Shown in pieces: positions 1 to 4,707 of a stretch of 6,498 nucleotides of DNA. Position 1 is the first letter of the stretch. Every line of letters begins with the position of its first letter. The position numbers were made by a program, and so were the translations under genes. This stretch comes from Rhizobiaceae bacterium. Lineage in GTDB: Bacteria; Pseudomonadota; Alphaproteobacteria; Rhizobiales; Rhizobiaceae. The stretch spans positions 1-6,498 of the forward strand of contig JAKISV010000158.1 in the NCBI GenBank assembly GCA_021648425.1. The letters are read 5' to 3'. Below the pieces are notes generated by a model, which made no database searches, was not told the DNA's origin, and worked only from the letters and a program-made list of their open reading frames with translations.

Positions 1-1494
1 AAAGGATGTCTGGTCAAACAGCGCCGCTGGTTCACGCACTGCCTTGTGCTCGCGGGCAACAGCCCCAAACCAGTTTTGATAGTCAAAACTGTAATCGTCC
101 GCTGCCATTTCACCTGCGCTCAAATCAGCAAACCAGTTGGGGCGTTCCCAACCCAGTTTTTCACCAAAACAGGCACCTTGTTGTTTGAGTTTTTCATAAA
201 GCGGCGATTTGCGCCGGGGTCGCGCGCTTTGGTTTTCCTCATGGGGCCAGGCGATAGAATAATGTTTGCCATAGGCCTCCATGGTGCGCGAGCGTATCCA
301 GTCGGTATCAAAGTGGACACTGCCAAACCGCCGGATATCAACCGGCCACAAATCATAGGGCGCTTCGCCCTGATGGACCCATTCAGCCAGGGCCATGCCC
401 GCGCCGCCACCAGCAGCTATGCCAAATGCATTAAACCCGGCACCGACATAATAATTATCCAGTTCCGGCGCTTCGCCCAAAATGAAATTGCCATCAGGCG
501 TAAAGCTCTCAGGTCCGTTCACCAGTTCCTTGATGCCCGCATGTTCCAGAGCCGGAACACGCCCAAGGGACAATTGCATGATGTCTTCAAAGTGGTCATA
601 ATTTGAATCGAGCAGCGTAAAGTGAAACCCTTCAGGTATGCCATCAACGGCCCAGGGCAATGGGTTGTGTTCATAACCACCCATCACCAGTCCGCCAACT
701 TCTTCTTTATAATAAGTCAGCCGGTCAGGGTCGCGCAGGGTCGGCAGGTCTTTGGGCATGCCCTCAATTGCCTCGGTTATCAGATATTGGTGCTGCATCG
801 ATACCAGCGGCACATTCACACCAAACCGCATTGAGAATTCCCGTGACCATTGCCCGGCACAACAAATGATTTTTTCACATTCAATGCGCCCGTTTGGTGT
901 AATCACCGCCCGAATTTTACCATCTTCGATTTCAATATCGCTCACCGGACAATCTTCAATAATCGTTGCCCCGGCCATGCGCGCACCTTTTGCCAGTGCC
1001 TGGGTGATATCGGAAGGGTTGGCCTGACCATCGGAAGGCAGATATGCCGCGCCAATCACATCGCTGATATCCATCAAAGGCCATAGTTCAAGCGCCTCTT
1101 GCGGTGTCAGCAATTGCATATCAAGGCCAAATGAATGAGCAGTGGTGGCCTGGCGTTTAACTTCAATCCAACGCTCTTCATTGCAGGCAAGCCGCAAGCC
1201 GCCATTCATTTTCCAGCCCGTGCCAAGTCCGGTTTCTTCTTCAAGCGTTTTATAAAGCGCCACGCTATAACCCAATAATTGGGTGATATTGGCACTGGAG
1301 CGCAGCTGACCCACCAGACCGGCGGCATGAAACGTTGAACCGGAGGTGAGTTTATTTCTCTCCAGTAAAACCGTGTCTCGCCAGCCAAGTTTTGCCAGAT
1401 GGTAGGCTGTAGAGCAGCCAATAATGCCACCGCCGATAATTACCGCTTTGGCCGTCGAGGGCAGTTTGCTGTTACGATTGGCGAAATTCATCAT
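1..1494 (-). CDS. GcvT-type FAD-dependent oxidoreductase, dimethylglycine/sarcosine dehydrogenase-like (partial, C-terminus off the left edge)
   Basis: The first 498 residues are present with no stop before the window edge. Proteins of this family are usually about 800 residues: a DAO-type FAD domain, a linker, then a GcvT folate-binding half. They oxidise N-methyl groups of dimethylglycine, sarcosine or similar amines and pass the one-carbon unit to tetrahydrofolate. Visible are the Rossmann FAD motif AVIIGGGIIGCSTAYHLAKLG (residues 17-37), the acidic end of the second strand (LLER, 43-46), and STFHAAGLVGQLR (53-65), whose His56 matches the covalent FAD-linking histidine of DMGDH/SARDH. The late DAO motif with GESFTPDG-like spacing is near 328-336 (PESFTPDG), followed by YVGAGFNAFGIAAGGGAG (349-366). 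Residues 380-498 fit the family linker and the start of the GcvT half (YSFDYQNWFG, then REHKAVREPAALFDQTSF). The start is one of two adjacent ATGs, 23 nt inside the end of the upstream kinase gene. The family is clear; the exact amine substrate cannot be told. Confidence 0.9.
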   Translation of the reverse strand, partial: MMNFANRNSKLPSTAKAVIIGGGIIGCSTAYHLAKLGWRDTVLLERNKLTSGSTFHAAGLVGQLRSSANITQLLGYSVALYKTLEEETGLGTGWKMNGGLRLACNEERWIEVKRQATTAHSFGLDMQLLTPQEALELWPLMDISDVIGAAYLPSDGQANPSDITQALAKGARMAGATIIEDCPVSDIEIEDGKIRAVITPNGRIECEKIICCAGQWSREFSMRFGVNVPLVSMQHQYLITEAIEGMPKDLPTLRDPDRLTYYKEEVGGLVMGGYEHNPLPWAVDGIPEGFHFTLLDSNYDHFEDIMQLSLGRVPALEHAGIKELVNGPESFTPDGNFILGEAPELDNYYVGAGFNAFGIAAGGGAGMALAEWVHQGEAPYDLWPVDIRRFGSVHFDTDWIRSRTMEAYGKHYSIAWPHEENQSARPRRKSPLYEKLKQQGACFGEKLGWERPNWFADLSAGEMAADDYSFDYQNWFGAVAREHKAVREPAALFDQTSF

Positions 1495-2347
1495 AGGCTT
1501 TCTCAAAACGGGCAAGATTTTCGCCGGTATATTGGCGGTAGTCAAAATCAATCTTTGAATAAATCTCCGACACCATGCTCCACATGGCTTCACGCAGCAA
1601 AGAAGCGCATTTCATTGCCTGGTAGCGTCGCCAAAGTTTATCATCAACAGGCTTCTCGAAATAGTTTTCCAACAGCCATTTTTCCTGTGCTTCATCAAGT
1701 TCATTGTTAGAAGCAAGACCACCCAGATCAAACAGTGGTGAGTTAAATCCCGCATAATCCCAATCAATCAGCCACAGGCGATTACCATCATCAAGAAAAT
1801 TGGCGGCAATCAGGTCGTTGTGGCCAAATACCATTTCATGTGGCCCGGCGGCATCTTCAAGGATGTCCGCTTTTGCCTGCAATTCGTCCAATTTTTTCAA
1901 ATATTCGCTTCCCCCCTCATGCAGGGTCCAGCCATAATCGCGTATAACGTGAAAAACCCAGAATATCAGCGATGCCCCTCGCAGGTATTTTGGGATTTCC
2001 CGATGACAGGTTTTCAACAGCGGCAGAATTTTTTCCAGAGTTTCCTGTTTTTTGACGTCATCAGGCGTCAGGGTTTTTGATTGAATATACTCCAGCACCA
2101 TAATGCCCGGTTCTGCATGCAGCACTTTTGGTGAAATTCCAGCCTTATGCGCCGCCCTGCTTGCGGCCAGTTCGTTAAACCGCATCAACTGATGTTCAGT
2201 AATATCATTACCCAGCCGAACGACATATTTACCGACGTTATCACTTACCAGATAATTCAAGTTGGTAAGCCCGCCCGACATAGGTTCCAGTCTGGCGGGA
2301 CCTTGCCACAGTGGCAGGGATTTTATTTCTTCATTCGATACACTCAT
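1472..2347 (-). CDS. Choline/ethanolamine kinase-like phosphotransferase (APH/LicA family)
   Basis: A complete 291-residue protein of the protein-kinase-like fold used by choline kinases and aminoglycoside phosphotransferases. It transfers the ATP gamma-phosphate to a small hydroxyl substrate in the cytoplasm. The glycine-rich nucleotide loop is SGGLTNLNYLV (24-34). YVVRLGND (41-48) carries Arg where protein kinases have Lys, which is usual in choline kinases. The Brenner motif is GHNDLIAANFL (175-185), with catalytic Asp178 and metal-binding Asn183. The metal-binding Asp195 lies in LIDWDYAGFNSPLFDLG (193-209), the choline-kinase signature. Length fits bacterial LicA-type kinases. It is the first gene of a minus-strand pair; its last codons overlap the start of the flavoprotein gene, which implies coupled translation and a shared pathway. 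I infer a choline-, ethanolamine- or methylated amino-alcohol-type substrate. An aminoglycoside is unlikely given the metabolic neighbour. The start ATG has only a weak purine-rich leader. Confidence 0.88.
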   Translation of the reverse strand: MSVSNEEIKSLPLWQGPARLEPMSGGLTNLNYLVSDNVGKYVVRLGNDITEHQLMRFNELAASRAAHKAGISPKVLHAEPGIMVLEYIQSKTLTPDDVKKQETLEKILPLLKTCHREIPKYLRGASLIFWVFHVIRDYGWTLHEGGSEYLKKLDELQAKADILEDAAGPHEMVFGHNDLIAANFLDDGNRLWLIDWDYAGFNSPLFDLGGLASNNELDEAQEKWLLENYFEKPVDDKLWRRYQAMKCASLLREAMWSMVSEIYSKIDFDYRQYTGENLARFEKAYDEFRQS

Positions 2348-2392
2348 GATTACCGTTCTAGGGTCAGGATGTTGAAATTACCTGTATTCGAA

Positions 2393-2422
2393 ATCTTATC
2401 CGGTGAAAATAGTAAAAACCAA
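2393..2422 (-). promoter_or_regulatory. Possible promoter for the kinase-flavoprotein pair
   Basis: Read on the minus strand, TTGGTT (2422-2417) and TAAGAT (2398-2393) are separated by 18 bases and make a weak sigma70-like pair about 45 bases upstream of the kinase ATG. The -35 element overlaps the outer arm of the 2419-2444 inverted repeat, so the same regulator could act on both directions. Matches to consensus are partial, so this is tentative. Confidence 0.3.
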
Positions 2423-2444
2423 CTGACAGATAGTTGTCAGTTGG
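2419..2444. promoter_or_regulatory. Operator-like perfect inverted repeat (site 1)
   Basis: Two perfect 10-base arms, CCAACTGACA (2419-2428) and TGTCAGTTGG (2435-2444), flank a 6-base spacer. It lies in the divergent region and overlaps the predicted plus-strand promoter, as a repressor site would. The HTH-WYL regulator encoded 350 bases downstream is the natural candidate to bind it; that link is inferred. There is no U-tract and the site precedes the gene, so it is not a terminator. Confidence 0.7.
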
Positions 2445-2452
2445 ACTATTAT
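2423..2452 (+). promoter_or_regulatory. Predicted sigma70-like promoter of the ABM-WYL-alkC cluster
   Basis: CTGACA (2423-2428, five of six bases match TTGACA) and TATTAT (2447-2452, five of six match TATAAT) are separated by 18 bases. Transcription would start near 2459, about 32 bases before the ATG at 2491. The -35 and spacer lie within inverted repeat 1 and the start point falls at inverted repeat 2, an arrangement that fits repression by promoter occlusion. Confidence 0.5.
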
Positions 2453-2458
2453 ATCTCC

Positions 2459-2477
2459 AGTTGGTCAAATACCAACT
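2459..2477. promoter_or_regulatory. Second operator-like inverted repeat (site 2)
   Basis: Arms AGTTGGT (2459-2465) and ACCAACT (2471-2477) flank a 5-base spacer. The arms share the AGTTGG/CCAACT core with site 1, and the 7-mer CAGTTGG recurs exactly 20 bases apart (2438 and 2458). The repeat ends immediately before the ribosome binding site of the first gene. It could be a second protein-binding site or a 7-bp stem in the mRNA leader. Confidence 0.6.
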
Positions 2478-2482
2478 AAGGA
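2478..2482 (+). promoter_or_regulatory. Ribosome binding site deciding the ABM-like gene start
   Basis: AAGGA stands 8 bases before the ATG at 2491. It supports that start over the in-frame ATG at 2434, which lies inside inverted repeat 1 and the promoter spacer. Confidence 0.7.
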
Positions 2483-2490
2483 TAATATTT

Positions 2491-2796
2491 ATGAATGAGC
2501 GAATAATTGAAGCAGTTACATTCAAACTTGCCAAGGGTGTCAGCGATGCGGATTTTCTCAAAACCGTTGCCGCCTCTACTGATTTTATTAAAGCGCGCGA
2601 GGGTTTTATCGCCCGGCGTCTTTCTAAAGGCGAAGATGGCACCTGGCTTGAGCATATCGAATGGGAAAACATGACGGCCGCAAAATCCGCTTCCGATGCA
2701 TTCATGAAAGAACCAAGTCTGGCGCCAATGATGCAGGCCATTGATGGAGCAAGTGCAATCGTGCAGCACAACCAGCTACAAATTTCCGTGGGGTAA
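2491..2796 (+). CDS. Small dimeric alpha/beta-barrel (ABM-like) protein
   Basis: A 101-residue cytoplasmic protein with no signal peptide or membrane segment. The predicted order fits a ferredoxin-like beta-alpha-beta-beta-alpha-beta fold of the antibiotic-biosynthesis-monooxygenase / dimeric alpha-beta barrel superfamily. The strands and helices are IIEAVTFKL (5-13), a helix at 18-36, FIARRLSKGEDG (39-50), TWLEHIEWEN (51-60), a helix at 61-84 containing FMKEPSLAPMMQAI, and a last strand at 87-99. Such proteins include cofactor-free monooxygenases, haem-degrading enzymes and many of unknown role, so no reaction can be assigned. The phrase 'EGFIARRLSKGEDGTW' is typical of the superfamily's central beta hairpin. 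It is the first gene of a tight cluster, with its stop one base before the probable TTG start of the regulator. Its position behind the operators suggests that its expression is controlled by that regulator and that it may deal with the inducing compound (inference). Confidence 0.72.
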   Translation: MNERIIEAVTFKLAKGVSDADFLKTVAASTDFIKAREGFIARRLSKGEDGTWLEHIEWENMTAAKSASDAFMKEPSLAPMMQAIDGASAIVQHNQLQISVG

Positions 2797-2797
2797 A

Positions 2798-3487
2798 TTG
2801 CGAAGAACTGACCGCCTTTTTGAAATCATGCAGATGTTCCGCGCCGGAAAACTTTGGCGCGGACAGGAGATTGCCGAGCGCCTGGAGGTATCGCTGCGCA
2901 CGATCTATCGCGATATTGATACGCTGGTAGCTTCCGGCGTCGCAATCGAAGGCGAGCGCGGGGTTGGTTATATTCTGCGCGAACCGATATTCCTGCCACC
3001 ACTAACCCTGAGTGTACCCGAACTCGAAGCACTGCATCTGGGTATGGAAATATTGCGCAAGACGGCCAGTGCCGAAATGGTGGAGGCTGCCGAGCAATTG
3101 TTAATCAAGGTGGAAGCAGTATTGCCCTCCACCCGCCAGGGCCGCAACCATCTGGGAGAATTGTCGGTTTATACCCCCGGCCTGAAAGTGAAACTGCATC
3201 ATCTGGCTGGGTTAAAACAGGCGATTTCAAGCAAGCATATAGTGAAAATTGACTACGAAACCCTTAGCGGAAAAACCAGCAGCCGGCGCATCCAGCCCTT
3301 ACAGATTGAATATTGGGGGCGGGTTTGGACTTGTACTGCATGGTGTGAATTGCGCGAGGATTTTCGCGTTTTTCGCATAGACAAGATTACCGCGTGCCGG
3401 GCAACCATCGACACTTTTCGATCGGAACCGGGAAAAACCTATAAAGATTATCTGGCGACTTTTGATGCCAGGGACAAGAAAAACTGA
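2798..3487 (+). CDS. HTH-WYL transcriptional regulator (YafY type), probable TTG start
   Basis: A 229-residue regulator. An N-terminal HTH_11 / DeoR-like winged helix (residues 4-56) has the recognition helix SLRTIYRDIDTLVASG (32-47) and wing GERGVGYIL. A linker (about 60-135) leads to a C-terminal WYL ligand-sensing domain (136-206) containing YWGRVWTCTAWCELREDF (172-189) and FRIDKI. YafY-type proteins usually begin (M)RRTDRLF, and the TTG at 2798 gives exactly MRRTDRLFEIMQMF, one base after the preceding stop, with GTGGGG at 2788-2793 as a possible ribosome site. An ATG at 2741 is in frame but would add 19 atypical residues and overlap the upstream gene by 56 bases. The WYL triad reads W-T-C (177-179). 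WYL domains bind small ligands or nucleic acid, including ssDNA in the DriD regulator. The likely targets are the inverted repeats at 2419-2477 (inference). Confidence 0.87.
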   Translation: MRRTDRLFEIMQMFRAGKLWRGQEIAERLEVSLRTIYRDIDTLVASGVAIEGERGVGYILREPIFLPPLTLSVPELEALHLGMEILRKTASAEMVEAAEQLLIKVEAVLPSTRQGRNHLGELSVYTPGLKVKLHHLAGLKQAISSKHIVKIDYETLSGKTSSRRIQPLQIEYWGRVWTCTAWCELREDFRVFRIDKITACRATIDTFRSEPGKTYKDYLATFDARDKKN

Positions 3488-3491
3488 ATCT

Positions 3492-3496
3492 GAGGA
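3492..3496 (+). promoter_or_regulatory. Ribosome binding site deciding the alkC start
   Basis: GAGGA lies 4 bases before the ATG at 3501, directly after the regulator's stop. It favours this start over the in-frame ATG at 3462, which lies inside the regulator gene and would add 13 residues unlike the family N-terminus. Confidence 0.65.
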
Positions 3497-3500
3497 AACT

Positions 3501-4634
3501 ATGGAACCGTTTAAAAACGTATTTTCACCACAACTGGTATCATGCATTGCAGATCACATGGAAAAACACATTGCCGGGTTTGCGCGCAGGCCTTTTGAAA
3601 AATCGATTACCGATAAACTGAAACCGCTTGAATTTAAAGCCCGTGCACAATTGATTAGCGACAATATCCATCTCGCACTACCATCGAACAACGCGGAACG
3701 CGTCAGAATTTTGTTCGCTATGCTGCACCCGGACAAGGAAGAGAGCCTCAGCAAGTCAAGCGATGAAAAAGGCATATGCGGCTGGGGGGTGCAACCCCTC
3801 ACCACGGTGGTTGGACAGCATGGAATTGAAGATTTTGATCGCTCGATGGAATTGCTCCGGGAAATGACCATGCGTTCATCATCGGAATTTGCCATTCGAT
3901 TTTTTCTGCTGGCTGATCAAGAGCGCGCGCTTAATATCATGCGCGGCTGGCTGAATGACCCCAACCGCCATGTGCGCCGCCTGATATCTGAAGGTTCGCG
4001 CCCGCGCCTACCCTGGGCTCCGCAATTACCACAATTGATGGCAGACCCCTCCCCCATGCTGCCGATGCTTGAAGCTCTGCGTGATGACCAATCGCAATAT
4101 GTACGCCGTTCCGTGGCAAATCATCTCAATGACATTGCAAAAGATCACCCTGATTTGATTGGCACCCTTGCAAATGACTGGATGAAGGGAGCTAATGGCG
4201 ATCGCAAAAAGCTCATTCGCCACGCCTGCCGCACGTTGATAAAACAGGGCCATAAAAAAGCGCTTGAGGCTGTTGGGATATTTCCACCACAAATCAAACT
4301 AGAAGAATTTAACATTAATACTCCAAAAGTGATCTACGGTGAGGCACTTAAATTCTCCGCAACCCTGCACTCAACTGCTTCGCAGCCACAGAAACTTGAA
4401 ATCGACTATCTCGTCCATTTCAAAAAGGCCAACGGCCTTCTTGCTGCCAAAGTATTCAAGTGGAGTAAATTTGAACTGGCACCTGGTGAAAGGCGAACGA
4501 TAGAGCGCAGCCATCCCATTCGCCCGATCACCACAAGGCGTTATTACGGCGGAACGCAGGGTTTATCGCTGCGCATCAATGGGGAGGACTTCGCAGATGA
4601 GGAGTTTGAACTGGTGATGGATGCGGAACAATAA
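3501..4634 (+). CDS. alkC: AlkC-type DNA alkylation-repair glycosylase with C-terminal Ig-like domain
   Basis: A 377-residue protein of the HEAT-like-repeat (ALK) DNA glycosylase superfamily. AlkC enzymes remove cationic methylated bases, chiefly 3-methyladenine and 3-methylcytosine, from DNA without flipping the base. The N-terminus MEPFKNVFSPQLV matches the family opening. The HEAT-like repeats cover about 107-262, with GWGVQPLTTVVGQHG (95-109), SSEFAIRFFLL (127-137), PNRHVRRLISEGSRPRLPW (154-172), YVRRSVANHLNDIAKDHPDL (200-219) and RHACRTLIKQGH (240-251). Residues about 268-373 are beta-rich, with YLVHFKKANG, KVFKWSKFELAPGE and HPIRPITTRRYYGG. They correspond to the Ig-like domain known in one AlkC subgroup, which contacts DNA from the minor groove. 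It follows the WYL regulator by 13 bases, so co-transcription is likely. One oddity: in EFAIRFF the position after Arg is usually Pro in relatives as I recall them. Family assignment is firm; substrate range is by homology. Confidence 0.9.
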   Translation: MEPFKNVFSPQLVSCIADHMEKHIAGFARRPFEKSITDKLKPLEFKARAQLISDNIHLALPSNNAERVRILFAMLHPDKEESLSKSSDEKGICGWGVQPLTTVVGQHGIEDFDRSMELLREMTMRSSSEFAIRFFLLADQERALNIMRGWLNDPNRHVRRLISEGSRPRLPWAPQLPQLMADPSPMLPMLEALRDDQSQYVRRSVANHLNDIAKDHPDLIGTLANDWMKGANGDRKKLIRHACRTLIKQGHKKALEAVGIFPPQIKLEEFNINTPKVIYGEALKFSATLHSTASQPQKLEIDYLVHFKKANGLLAAKVFKWSKFELAPGERRTIERSHPIRPITTRRYYGGTQGLSLRINGEDFADEEFELVMDAEQ

Positions 4635-4651
4635 AAAACCCGTTCGGTTTT
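4635..4651 (+). terminator. Weak possible rho-independent terminator after alkC
   Basis: Immediately after the alkC stop, AAAACC (4635-4640) and GGTTTT (4646-4651) can form a 6-bp stem with a 5-base loop, the T run being part of the 3' arm. The stem is short and A/T-rich, so it may be only partly effective. It separates the repair cluster from parE, which begins 73 bases after the stop. Confidence 0.3.
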
Positions 4652-4691
4652 CAATCAATCTGGGTTAATTTAGGCAAACGATTCGGTATTC

Positions 4692-4696
4692 GAGGA
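4692..4696 (+). promoter_or_regulatory. Ribosome binding site deciding the parE start
   Basis: GAGGA lies 11 bases before the ATG at 4708. It overlaps the other in-frame ATG at 4696, leaving that codon no spacing, so 4708 is preferred. Confidence 0.5.
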
Positions 4697-4707
4697 TGCG
4701 CAATTCG

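Noticed and set aside
46..606. 186-codon plus-strand open frame opposite the oxidoreductase gene
   Set aside because: It is antisense to a protein with clear FAD motifs and contains no recognisable domain; it is an overlap artefact.
1472..2347. Aminoglycoside resistance phosphotransferase
   Set aside because: The fold is shared, but IDWDYAG and the Arg in YVVRLGND match choline-kinase-type proteins, and the coupled gene is metabolic.
2434..2490. Upstream in-frame ATG for the ABM-like gene
   Set aside because: It lies inside inverted repeat 1 and the promoter spacer and lacks a ribosome site; the ATG at 2491 follows AAGGA at good spacing.
2364..2771. 135-codon minus-strand open frame over the control region and ABM-like gene
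   Set aside because: It would cross the operators and oppose a gene with a good ribosome site and a plausible fold; its translation is cysteine/serine-rich with no family resemblance.
4696..4707. Earlier ATG for parE
   Set aside because: The GAGGA motif overlaps this ATG, leaving no spacing, while the ATG at 4708 is properly spaced.
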